From positions 186,001-250,000 of the forward strand of contig NC_050729.1 in the NCBI RefSeq assembly GCF_014133895.1: 64,000 nt of DNA, given 5' to 3'. Position numbers and translations under genes: made by a program. Shown here piece after piece: positions 56,520 through 64,000 of the stretch. The notes below the pieces were generated by a model. That model was not told where the DNA came from. It saw only the letters and a list, made by a program, of their open reading frames with translations, and did not search any database. The DNA comes from Torulaspora globosa (lineage: Eukaryota; Ascomycota; Saccharomycetes; Saccharomycetales; Saccharomycetaceae). Position 1 is the stretch's first letter. Every line of letters starts with the position of its first letter.

Positions 56520-58097
56520 CTAGCTGCTACTAGTTAAACAAATGCCCTGATTATCTGCCCACGTTCGAATCGTTGGTTCGTCTACATGATCCATGAAAGG
56601 ATTTGCCTCGGTCAGTCTTGCCAGCAGATAGTTCAGAGGGATCGGCTGGTAAGTGTAAACCCTCTCGAGAAGGGATGGACAGGAGTAGACCAGTTTAGTA
56701 AGATTATCGTAGATTAGATGCCTTTGTTGAAGTTCCGTGCAAGAACTATCTAGTACCTGCGAGGCGGCCTCCAATGAAGCAATCATTTGCGACTTGGATC
56801 GACAGGGCTTGAGACCGATCGCTTTCATGCTCTGTCGCAGCTTCTGTGCCGACTGAGTGGCAAAACGAGAAATAGAAAGCGTAGAATTGTTACTTGGCTG
56901 TGGTTGGATTCTGCGCTGCAAGTACACCGCAAACGTTTCAGGATCCTCTGATTCTGTATCTGACATTATGGACTGTTCTTCCTGAATGATATCGAAATCT
57001 CGAGATAGCTTTTCCTTCAGCGATGTGACTTGATCCTTAGCAATTAACATCCTGAGGCAGGTCTTTAAATCGATGGATTTTGAGGACTGCTTGACATGAG
57101 TTAGAATTGTGGAAGTTCTAGTGGCCGGCACTTGCACCAAAGGGGTTTCTTCGTCTTTCAAAGGAGAAATCAGGCTTTTAACGACCTTAAAAGACTCCTG
57201 TGTAGGATCTATTATCTCTTGCGCTGGCGACGTGCGTGGGGTATAAAACTGTGTGCTAGCGCGCTCTGCCTCGCTGATTGGTATACGGATCGAGATCTCA
57301 TCTGTGCTATCAGGAACAGTTGAACTATCGTCAACTTCGGCATCCTCTGACTCAACGTTCCCATTATCACTCAAAACCTGCGAGAGTGTGAGCACTTTAA
57401 CTTCATGGCATTCCCCTACCACGGATTTGACTTTCGTCTCTGACACCACTCCCTCCGCACTTGGCAGCATTTGAGAAGCTCCCCATAAGTCGCTTTCGCT
57501 ATATGAGTGGACTGGCCCATACAAGTAACAAAATGCTTCTCTGATATCGTCAGGCTCTTTCTGAGGAAAATGGTCAAGTAACTTCCTGTGTATATGATGC
57601 CACTCCTCCGCGGTGTACGTATCGTATTGTGAGGCTGATCTGGCTCTCAGCTTCCCTTTTTTTCGCTGCGACTCGACCGTGTCTCGCACCTTGCTTTGCT
57701 TTCCCGACAGTTGCTTCAGCAACTGTCCAGTTTTTGATTGGCCAAAGTCACCTAGGCTCTTCTTCTGCGATCTTTTCAACGATCTGCCTTTTTTCTGCAC
57801 GGGAGCCTTTGTGCTACTCCTAGCTTCCTCCCCAGTCTCGTACTTGAATCTTTTCAGTCCGTTCCGTAAAGCCTCTTCATGGAGAGCATCATCAAGTCTA
57901 CCTTGCACCTGAGTGCTCACAAAAACACCTTCAGCACTTTCAAAAGATGAAAATCCCAACGCTTCAGGTACTTGCGTTTCAACTAAATCTCGATCAGCTA
58001 AGCTACTCTCGCCAAAATCACCGCCACCGCGCGGGTCCGCCTCCTCTTCACCATCTAAAGCCAACTGCAGATTCCTCTTAGCCCTGCGTAGATCCAT
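56520..58097 (-). CDS. SLX4: Structure-specific endonuclease scaffold Slx4
   Basis: A 525-residue protein (S. cerevisiae 748), regulatory partner of the nuclease Slx1 and scaffold for Rtt107/Dpb11 in DNA repair. The body is mostly disordered. Conserved elements are EEWHHIHRKLLDHFPQ, shared by yeast Slx4, and the C-terminal Slx1-binding region (RHLIYDNLTKLVYSCPSLLE, then PIPLNYLLARLTEANPF and the end segment WADNQGICL). SQ/TQ and SP/TP sites (for example TPRTSPAQ) are candidates for checkpoint kinase control. The ATG at 58097 is the first in frame. S. cerevisiae has PDC5 near here; it is absent from this window. Confidence 0.9.
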   Translation of the reverse strand: MDLRRAKRNLQLALDGEEEADPRGGGDFGESSLADRDLVETQVPEALGFSSFESAEGVFVSTQVQGRLDDALHEEALRNGLKRFKYETGEEARSSTKAPVQKKGRSLKRSQKKSLGDFGQSKTGQLLKQLSGKQSKVRDTVESQRKKGKLRARSASQYDTYTAEEWHHIHRKLLDHFPQKEPDDIREAFCYLYGPVHSYSESDLWGASQMLPSAEGVVSETKVKSVVGECHEVKVLTLSQVLSDNGNVESEDAEVDDSSTVPDSTDEISIRIPISEAERASTQFYTPRTSPAQEIIDPTQESFKVVKSLISPLKDEETPLVQVPATRTSTILTHVKQSSKSIDLKTCLRMLIAKDQVTSLKEKLSRDFDIIQEEQSIMSDTESEDPETFAVYLQRRIQPQPSNNSTLSISRFATQSAQKLRQSMKAIGLKPCRSKSQMIASLEAASQVLDSSCTELQQRHLIYDNLTKLVYSCPSLLERVYTYQPIPLNYLLARLTEANPFMDHVDEPTIRTWADNQGICLTSSS

Positions 58098-58479
58098 TCA
58101 CCAAATCACAACATCTACTAGAGTTGAAGCATTAATCACATCTCATCGTGTCTATATGTCTGGTAAATAGTGATTCACAAGGACTACTTGGTAGCGCCAT
58201 TCCTGATTCAGTGTTACCCGCACAACCGAACCCGGAAGCGAAAAAAGATCGCTCTCTTTATAACGAAGGTTTCCTATGTTGTGGAACCCCAGGTCAAAAG
58301 CTTTGTTGACTAACAGTTGAGCAAGTTTGCCCATCTAGTACTCAGTTATAAGGGCTTGTTTGGTTGCGTTGGAGCTGAAAGCGTCTGACAAGTTGAGAAA
58401 ACTACAGAGGATATCGTACATTTCCTTCAGTTCGGTTTCTCACAAATAGAGTAAGCAAAAGAAAAATCTATAAGACGAA
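58098..58479. other. Divergent region SLX4/KGD2
   Basis: These 382 bases hold both promoters and the small open frame listed separately. I saw no CCAAT box (Hap complex site) in either orientation, although KGD2 is Hap-regulated in S. cerevisiae. Confidence 0.4.
58152..58334 (-). CDS. Small open frame, doubtful
   Basis: A 60-codon ATG-initiated frame in the SLX4/KGD2 intergenic region. The composition looks protein-like, with alternating helix and strand tendencies (LAQLLVNKAFDLGFHN, then GSVVRVTLNQEWRYQVVLVN), and no low complexity. I recognise no family and S. cerevisiae has no counterpart here. It could be chance. Confidence 0.25.
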   Translation of the reverse strand: MGKLAQLLVNKAFDLGFHNIGNLRYKESDLFSLPGSVVRVTLNQEWRYQVVLVNHYLPDI

Positions 58480-59811
58480 ATGCTATCAAGATTTGTTCGT
58501 CTGGGTCCTAGCACTGCAAAGGTTCTGCGGTCGTCTACTTTATCTTCATGTTCTAAGAGAGTGGCTTTGGGAGTTGCCAACAGAAGGCATGTTTCCACAA
58601 AACTTATGCAAGGCGTCAATATGCGGGCTTTAAACCCATCTTCTAGAATAACAGGAATCAGGCTACCGTATCAGGCTCGTTGGGAGTCTACATCGGTTAT
58701 GGTACCCCAAATGGCTGAATCTTTGACGGAAGGTTCCCTGAAGGAGTTTACGAAGAAGGAAGGTGAATATATCGAGCAGGATGAACTGTTGGCAACTATA
58801 GAGACCGACAAGATTGATGTTGAAGTCAACGCCCCTGTTAGCGGAACCATCACGAAGCTAAACTTCAAGCCCGATGATACGGTTACGGTTGGCGAAGAGT
58901 TGGCGCAGATAGAGCCTGGTGAGGCATCTGCTTCTTCCGAAGCACCAAAAAAGGAGGAAGAACCAAAGAAGGAAGAAGTTCAGCCAAAGAAGGAGGAAAA
59001 AGCACCTAAGAAGGAAGCTCCTAAGAAGGAGGAGCCAAAGAAACAGGAGCAGCCTAAGAAACAAGAGACACCAAAGCAGCAGGAAACTGCCACGCCATCT
59101 TTCACAAAGTTCTCACGTAACGAGGAAAGAGTCAAGATGAATCGTATGAGGTTAAGAATTGCTGAGAGGTTGAAAGAGTCACAGAACACAGCTGCCTCTT
59201 TGACTACTTTCAACGAAGTTGATATGTCAGCAGTTCTCGAAATGAGAAAGCTTTACAAAGACGAAATCATTAAGAAGACTGGCACCAAATTTGGTTTCAT
59301 GGGTCTTTTCTCCAAAGCATGTACCTTGGCCGCAAAGGATATTCCAGCGGTTAACGCTGCTATAGAGGGTGATCAAATTGTGTACCGTGATTACACAGAT
59401 ATTTCGGTGGCTGTCTCTACGCCAAAGGGTTTAGTTACGCCCGTTGTTCGTAACGCGGAATCCTTGAGCGTCCTAGAAGTTGAACAAGAAATAGTCCGTC
59501 TAAGTTCGAAGGCCCGTGATGGTAAGTTAACTTTGGAAGATATGGCTGGTGGTACTTTCACCATCTCTAACGGTGGTGTCTTCGGATCCCTGTACGGTAC
59601 TCCAATCATTAACATGCCTCAAACTGCTGTGCTAGGTCTCCATAGTGTTAAGGAGAGACCTGTCACTGTCAATGGTCAAATTGTTTCAAGGCCAATGATG
59701 TTTTTGGCTTTGACTTACGACCATAGATTGTTGGATGGTAGAGAAGCAGTTACGTTTTTGAAAACTGTTAAGGAACTGATCGAGGATCCAAGAAAGATGT
59801 TATTATTCTAA
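58480..59811 (+). CDS. KGD2: Dihydrolipoyl transsuccinylase Kgd2 (2-oxoglutarate dehydrogenase E2)
   Basis: A 443-residue E2 component (S. cerevisiae 463) in the mitochondrial matrix. It has a basic targeting sequence ([20 protein letters not shown]), one lipoyl domain (about 73-147) with lipoyl-lysine Lys111 in ETDKIDVEV, and a Lys/Glu/Pro-rich flexible linker (about 150-205). The 2-oxoacid acyltransferase catalytic domain ends with the [12 protein letters not shown] active-site motif. There is no separate E3-binding domain, as is normal for this enzyme. The ATG at 58480 is the first in frame. Confidence 0.97.
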   Translation: MLSRFVRLGPSTAKVLRSSTLSSCSKRVALGVANRRHVSTKLMQGVNMRALNPSSRITGIRLPYQARWESTSVMVPQMAESLTEGSLKEFTKKEGEYIEQDELLATIETDKIDVEVNAPVSGTITKLNFKPDDTVTVGEELAQIEPGEASASSEAPKKEEEPKKEEVQPKKEEKAPKKEAPKKEEPKKQEQPKKQETPKQQETATPSFTKFSRNEERVKMNRMRLRIAERLKESQNTAASLTTFNEVDMSAVLEMRKLYKDEIIKKTGTKFGFMGLFSKACTLAAKDIPAVNAAIEGDQIVYRDYTDISVAVSTPKGLVTPVVRNAESLSVLEVEQEIVRLSSKARDGKLTLEDMAGGTFTISNGGVFGSLYGTPIINMPQTAVLGLHSVKERPVTVNGQIVSRPMMFLALTYDHRLLDGREAVTFLKTVKELIEDPRKMLLF

Positions 59812-59945
59812 ATAGATATGCCAGCAATTATTCAATGAGCCAGGAGTATGCTACGTCTGGTGTTATTTATCAATAAAAGTGAAATTATTAATCCTGTGAA
59901 TAATTTATCAAGTCTCATTCAATTGGATTATAGACTGTAAAAGGT

Positions 59946-61715
59946 CTATAACTTTTCTATATTCAAGAACTTGGCTTCAGGTGCGGCACAATCCTCCTCT
60001 TGGGCAACGCCAAATTGTAGCGCATCACCCCAAAATACTGCAATTTTTTCTCTGCAGTAAGAGATATAATCGAATGAGTCGATGTCGACCCCATCCATAT
60101 CTGCAAATTGTTTGTCTATAACATCTTCTTCCTCCGGGGAAGCAGTATTTATGATGTATTTGTTCCCACTTGGGCCAAAAGACTCTGTCCGCTCCAGCTT
60201 CTCTTCATGTAAATGTCCGCTCTGCAAGATGGCCCACAGAGACCAGAATATTTGAACACTACCTCTCCATTTCAAAATGGCGTTATAGTAGCATTTGACT
60301 TCATCATCAATTGGTTTAGTAGAGTTGCCTCTCAAGTGAGAGACATAAGAGTAAACGAAATTTAGCATTTGTTCCTTGGTGGGGAAATCCAGTGGGTCGC
60401 ATCTATAGGGTTCGGAGCAGTTGTAATCATGCATCCATTCGCTCAAATGATTTGCAAGATCGAAGGCTGCAGGGTTCGCTCCTGCGTACTCGAAATCAAT
60501 CACAACCAATTTGGAATCTTGACTCTGCTCTTGAATGGGTGGATTGATAATTTGTTCTATCGACACGTTAGAATCCAACGGAAACAATGAGCTTGACGAG
60601 GAAGCTTTAACCGTAGAATGTACTGGATTTTCTGCATTGATGACTGGAGAGGTAAATAAAAGATTACCATATTGGGCGTCATTGTGGCAGAAAACTAGCG
60701 AACTCTTCACGCTAGCGGAACCGTCAGAATACAACCAGTCACGATATCGCTGAACCACGGCCTTGAAATCAGACCAGCTGTTGCAGAGTAAGGTATGTTT
60801 GATATTCTCGTCATCTTGCACCCAATCGCGGCCAGCCATCTCTATAACCCTGATCCAGTGGTTTATCTTTGCCCAACATGCCGGGCCCTCGTCTCTCTCC
60901 TGTCTTGTGAGTGGAACACCCTTGTGCAGTTCTTTCATTCTACGAGCTATTCTCTGGGATGTTTTCCAGTCTCGTATGTCATTCTTGCCCAGAGTCTGAG
61001 CGTTCTCCAGGTACTGCTCGAATCTGCCGTTTTCGAAACATCCAAACAGTGAGGGTCCTATATGGCGCAACGACAATCTCGCCAAGACTTCCAATTCGTA
61101 CTCTCTGTCAATAATCAAGCTGTTATTACGGCCATAAACCCTTAGCAAGAGTGATGGCAAGTTTGGATAGCCCAGCTTGTAAATTGCATTCGTCATGGCA
61201 CCAGTTATTTTGGTCAATTTCAGACGCCTCCTGTCAAGTGGCGATACATCCATGGCACCGCGAACATACCATTTGGGTATCTTGAGACTTTGTATCGTAT
61301 TCAGGATGTCGTCCTTTAGATAGTCCTGAGGCAAGCTGTTGTCCAAAGTCACATTCACAAAAGGAACCTCGACGATCTCGTTGGAAACTTTGGGTCCAGC
61401 ATTTCTAGTACTCGCACTGCCCCTGCTATCCAATCTCAGCTCTTGCACTTCAGAAGCCACAGAGTCGTACTCTGCTGCGGTTGTCTCCGTCGACTCTGTT
61501 CCTGCAGAATACGTTTCGGACCTTGAATCATCCTCGCCCTTCGATAAGTCAGAATCAATGCTAATTGTACGTATCAGCCGATGAGAAGATCTTAGACTGG
61601 ATAGAGAAGGTCTCCTACCTTTGCTACTAGACCGCGAGTGTGAGCGTGATTTCGGGTTCCCTACAGTGAAAGAAGTCCTTCTAGTTTCAGCTCTAGATGA
61701 ACGAGTCTCGCTCAT
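59946..61715 (-). CDS. CKI1: Choline/ethanolamine kinase (ancestor of CKI1/EKI1)
   Basis: A 589-residue kinase (S. cerevisiae Cki1 582, Eki1 534) for the first step of the CDP-choline and CDP-ethanolamine routes. A serine- and arginine-rich N-terminus includes LRSSHRLIRTISIDSDLS, shared with Cki1. The kinase core has SGAMTNAIY-like TGAMTNAIYKLGYPNLPSLL, the catalytic loop FCHNDAQYGNLLF and the metal-binding VVIDFEYAGANPAAFDLANH. RRPSLSS in the N-terminus is a candidate protein kinase A site. The length and N-terminus favour the Cki1 name; as a single pre-duplication gene it may serve both substrates. Confidence 0.94.
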   Translation of the reverse strand: MSETRSSRAETRRTSFTVGNPKSRSHSRSSSKGRRPSLSSLRSSHRLIRTISIDSDLSKGEDDSRSETYSAGTESTETTAAEYDSVASEVQELRLDSRGSASTRNAGPKVSNEIVEVPFVNVTLDNSLPQDYLKDDILNTIQSLKIPKWYVRGAMDVSPLDRRRLKLTKITGAMTNAIYKLGYPNLPSLLLRVYGRNNSLIIDREYELEVLARLSLRHIGPSLFGCFENGRFEQYLENAQTLGKNDIRDWKTSQRIARRMKELHKGVPLTRQERDEGPACWAKINHWIRVIEMAGRDWVQDDENIKHTLLCNSWSDFKAVVQRYRDWLYSDGSASVKSSLVFCHNDAQYGNLLFTSPVINAENPVHSTVKASSSSSLFPLDSNVSIEQIINPPIQEQSQDSKLVVIDFEYAGANPAAFDLANHLSEWMHDYNCSEPYRCDPLDFPTKEQMLNFVYSYVSHLRGNSTKPIDDEVKCYYNAILKWRGSVQIFWSLWAILQSGHLHEEKLERTESFGPSGNKYIINTASPEEEDVIDKQFADMDGVDIDSFDYISYCREKIAVFWGDALQFGVAQEEDCAAPEAKFLNIEKL

Positions 61716-61881
61716 TTTGAAACTGTATCGATTGATCCATCGACCTACAGTCTTGAACCTGGAAACTTCCTATACTATCTCACCTTTTATATATCTGTAC
61801 TTTCAGTTATGGATCTGCATGTGAAAAACTTAACAAGCCATCAACAACCTTCTTTTGTAATGAACCTTTAAGACGAACCGA

Positions 61882-62718
61882 ATGGACTCGATTGCGGCGA
61901 ATTATCCATCAGACGAAAGTGACAGCGATTCTGGCGAAGTTCAGCTTTCTTTAGAGGCCCCACTTGCCCGTATACCAGCCGAGGTCATTGAGAAATACAA
62001 GCTTGAACCCAACACATCGAAATACGAAGATATGTCGCTAGGTGGGCTGCGAGCGGGATCCCAGAGATGGTGTACTTTCCTGTATTATGAATGGAGGCCG
62101 AGCCGCCTCGAGAGGGCGCAACTGATGCAAATTGTAACCAGAATCAACGATTTTTGCCAAAAAGGCAATATGGCCCTTACAAGACAGTTGCACTTCGAAC
62201 CGTTGTGTCTGAGCCCATTGGGAGCGCCTCTCAGTCTACATATCTCCCTGTCGCAGTCAATTGTTTTCGAGCGTGAAGCTGAGCGGGAATTGCTTTATGA
62301 TAAGCTGAAGGAGAGGATACGCAGCGCTTCACGACTGAAGTCGTTTACGATGAAGTTCCAACCAACGTTGGAATTACTGCCCTCCTTTGGCAAGGATACG
62401 CTTTTCCTTGCGCTGCCAGTGAGCGCAGCTCTCAAGAGCACAGAGATGGCGTCTATCAATAACATAATACACGAGGCCGCAGCCGAGACCTTCCCAGGCA
62501 AAACCGGCAAGGAAATACAGGGCCTCACATGCATGCCTGCGACGACGCATATGTCGATCGCCCTGGCTGCCAACGTTCCAAAATCCGTGCTGGAGAACTT
62601 GAATTTCATTTCGACATTGCTCCCGATGGAGCTGGAGGATGCCGCATCATTCGAATTCCCGGTCTCTGGTCTAAAATTCGACAAGAATCGACAGATTTTA
62701 AGCATACCGTTCAACTGA
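61882..62718 (+). CDS. USB1: U6 snRNA phosphodiesterase Usb1
   Basis: A 278-residue 2H phosphoesterase (S. cerevisiae 290) that trims and modifies the 3' end of U6 snRNA. The two catalytic HxS motifs are LHISLSQS (His120) and THMSIALA (His223), both intact. The N-terminus is acidic. A helical segment around RIRSASRLKSFTMKF precedes the second half of the fold. The ATG at 61882 is the first in frame. It diverges from the choline kinase gene across 166 bases and precedes ACE2, as YLR132C does. Confidence 0.93.
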   Translation: MDSIAANYPSDESDSDSGEVQLSLEAPLARIPAEVIEKYKLEPNTSKYEDMSLGGLRAGSQRWCTFLYYEWRPSRLERAQLMQIVTRINDFCQKGNMALTRQLHFEPLCLSPLGAPLSLHISLSQSIVFEREAERELLYDKLKERIRSASRLKSFTMKFQPTLELLPSFGKDTLFLALPVSAALKSTEMASINNIIHEAAAETFPGKTGKEIQGLTCMPATTHMSIALAANVPKSVLENLNFISTLLPMELEDAASFEFPVSGLKFDKNRQILSIPFN

Positions 62719-63199
62719 GTCGGTCAGTCGTGTTGCAGGTAGATGATAAAGCTACGGAACAAAGGCAAAAGTCCGGCAAAGGGAGCGCGCTGCTCACGCA
62801 GCAAAGCCAAACATCTGGCTTGTGAGTCCGATTGCGTCAGAATGCCCTTGGGCCTGATCAGCGCGGCCACAGTGCGGCTCTCGTGATCTGGATATTTTCA
62901 CTATGTTCGAGCAGACGTTAACCATAATGAGTAAAGTATAAACAAAACAAACATCGATTACCAAGGGAGGAAGTATATACGTTGGACTCGATTGTCGTGG
63001 AGATCATGCATGGGATCAATTGGCACTTGTAAGTAACTGTAAACATCGTTTGATCGAGGGTTATTTTATCAGCTCCTGTCGGTGTCGGTGAACTTGATCG
63101 GTATATACACACTCTTCCCTGCCACTAACTGCGACACACACGGATACCACTTTAACAGCTGATCGAGAAACCTATCGCAGAAATTTTTACGTCGTTGGG
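62719..63199. other. ACE2 promoter region
   Basis: These 481 bases separate USB1 from ACE2. They include the Mcm1/Fkh-like sites listed separately, and GTATATAC at 63101-63108 as a possible TATA element. I saw no other gene. Confidence 0.5.
62948..63046. promoter_or_regulatory. Mcm1-like and forkhead-like sites upstream of ACE2
   Basis: ACAAACA (62948-62954) and GTAAACA (63040-63046) fit the forkhead consensus RYAAACA. ACCAAGGGAGG (62961-62971) has the CC-N6-GG layout of Mcm1 sites. In S. cerevisiae ACE2 and SWI5 are induced in G2/M by Mcm1-Fkh2-Ndd1. Individual matches are short, so this is tentative. Confidence 0.4.
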
Positions 63200-64000
63200 A
63201 TGAATTTCGTGAACGATCCTTGGCACATCGATCCGTCTGACTTACTGATCAACGACGATGGTGGTGCAATGTACGACAGCTTGTACGATGCGAATGAATT
63301 CGATAAGCTGCTGAACATGAATTACAACGATGTCGACAATATGCTGACTCAAGAATTGAAAGACTTGGATATTCCATTGATTCCTCAGACTACGGCTAGT
63401 GAAAACACCGATGAACAACAAAGCTTGGACGGGCCGAAATTCGAGCTAAGTCGACTGCAGATGGATCATGCGTATGATTCTACAAAGTTTGCTTCTAGCG
63501 CTGGCGGTGGAAATGCAGGTCATAAGCGAGGTCCCAGCGGGACAGCAATCTTTGGGTTTCTCAACCATAACAGAACTTTGAGCATCAGCAATTTGCAGAA
63601 GAGCATTAATGAGGACGTTTCGAGGGTACAGAGCTCCTTTGGGAGCGACGACGTAACAGAGGATAAAGACACAAACGTTGGACAGGTCTTGCTGAAACAG
63701 CAGGAGCAGTTACGAATAGCTCTGCAGAGACAGCAGGAGGTCAATAGGAGGCTGGAGGAACAACTGAGGGAAAACAGGCTGCAACAACAAGTGCTGCAAA
63801 GAGTCCTCGACGAGCAACAAGTGGTATCTCATCAATTGGCAAAAGAGACAACTCCTAGATCGAGTGGAACTAGAACTCATAAGCCTGCTAATAGCCTGAT
63901 CATCACGTCAAACAGCGAAAACGGTGGGTTCCAATTCCCACCGCCAAATATGATCTCACCCCCCAACTCTAACGCCTCACTGAATGGTTCGCCCTCGAGG
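63200..64000 (+). CDS. ACE2: Daughter-cell transcription factor Ace2 (5' part; runs off the right edge)
   Basis: The first 267 codons of the ancestor of ACE2 and SWI5. The sequence resembles Ace2 more than Swi5: NDPWHIDPSDL, DVDNMLTQELKDLDIPLIP, HKRGPSGTAIFGFLNHNRTL, a glutamine-rich coiled coil (QVLLKQQEQLRIALQRQQEV), and GGFQFPPPNMISP near the right edge. The coiled coil covers about 155-215. The zinc fingers lie beyond the window. The Ace2 nuclear-export region in S. cerevisiae lies in this N-terminal half. The ATG at 63200 aligns with the family start. Confidence 0.95.
   Translation, partial: MNFVNDPWHIDPSDLLINDDGGAMYDSLYDANEFDKLLNMNYNDVDNMLTQELKDLDIPLIPQTTASENTDEQQSLDGPKFELSRLQMDHAYDSTKFASSAGGGNAGHKRGPSGTAIFGFLNHNRTLSISNLQKSINEDVSRVQSSFGSDDVTEDKDTNVGQVLLKQQEQLRIALQRQQEVNRRLEEQLRENRLQQQVLQRVLDEQQVVSHQLAKETTPRSSGTRTHKPANSLIITSNSENGGFQFPPPNMISPPNSNASLNGSPSR

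Overview
The window is nuclear DNA of a budding yeast (Saccharomycetaceae). All recognisable genes are intronless, and the gene order interleaves two Saccharomyces cerevisiae segments: chromosome IV from CDC37 to the ACE2/SWI5 pair (YDR168W to YDR146C) and chromosome XII from PEP3 to ACE2 (YLR148W to YLR131C). Every recognised gene keeps the expected order and strand, and pairs duplicated in S. cerevisiae (TIS11/CTH1, CKI1/EKI1, ACE2/SWI5) occur once. This double-conserved synteny indicates a lineage that did not undergo the whole-genome duplication. A WHO-type homing element, a family described from Torulaspora and Lachancea, points toward that neighbourhood; this placement is inference.

Layout. 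1-17.9 kb: CDC37 (partial), TAF10, PEP3, SMD3, SEC5, a small orphan, TRM82, SPE4, RMP1, ENG2/ACF2, SEC1, and an unrecognised disordered protein carrying an Edc1/PNRC-like motif. 18-29.4 kb: DPH6, tRNA-Asp(GUC), PUT1 with two Put3-type sites, RRN5, SLS1, CWC15, NBP2, ACL4. 29.5-40.3 kb: SSY1, NHA1, SAC3, RKM5. 40.3-43.9 kb: a mobile-element cluster absent from the S. cerevisiae counterpart. 43.9-47.4 kb: a GC-rich island with HOM2, RPA14, CPR1 and ENT5. 47.4-64 kb: GIR2, a TIS11-type zinc finger gene with Aft sites, NUM1, SLX4, KGD2, CKI1, USB1 and the 5' part of ACE2.

The most interesting part is 40.7-43.9 kb. An intact 625-codon HO/VDE-like LAGLIDADG endonuclease gene is followed by (i) a 19-bp sequence that supplies its stop codon, (ii) an inverted, internally deleted fragment of a second gene of the same family, (iii) a second copy of the 19-bp sequence which begins the last 44 codons of the aldolase gene FBA1, (iv) a 28-bp relic of the 3' end of HOM2, and (v) the C-terminal 160 codons of a Ty3-like integrase. 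Known WHO elements home into FBA1 and replace its 3' end. This one lies between RKM5 and HOM2 with no FBA1 gene beside it, and the HOM2 relic raises the possibility that HOM2 suffered a comparable 3'-end replacement.

Promoter motifs fit gene roles: PAC with RRPE-like elements at TRM82, RRN5 and ACL4 (PAC alone at RMP1), Put3 sites at PUT1, Aft sites at TIS11, and Mcm1/Fkh-like sites at ACE2. Start codons were placed at the first plausible in-frame ATG; RKM5 has none.
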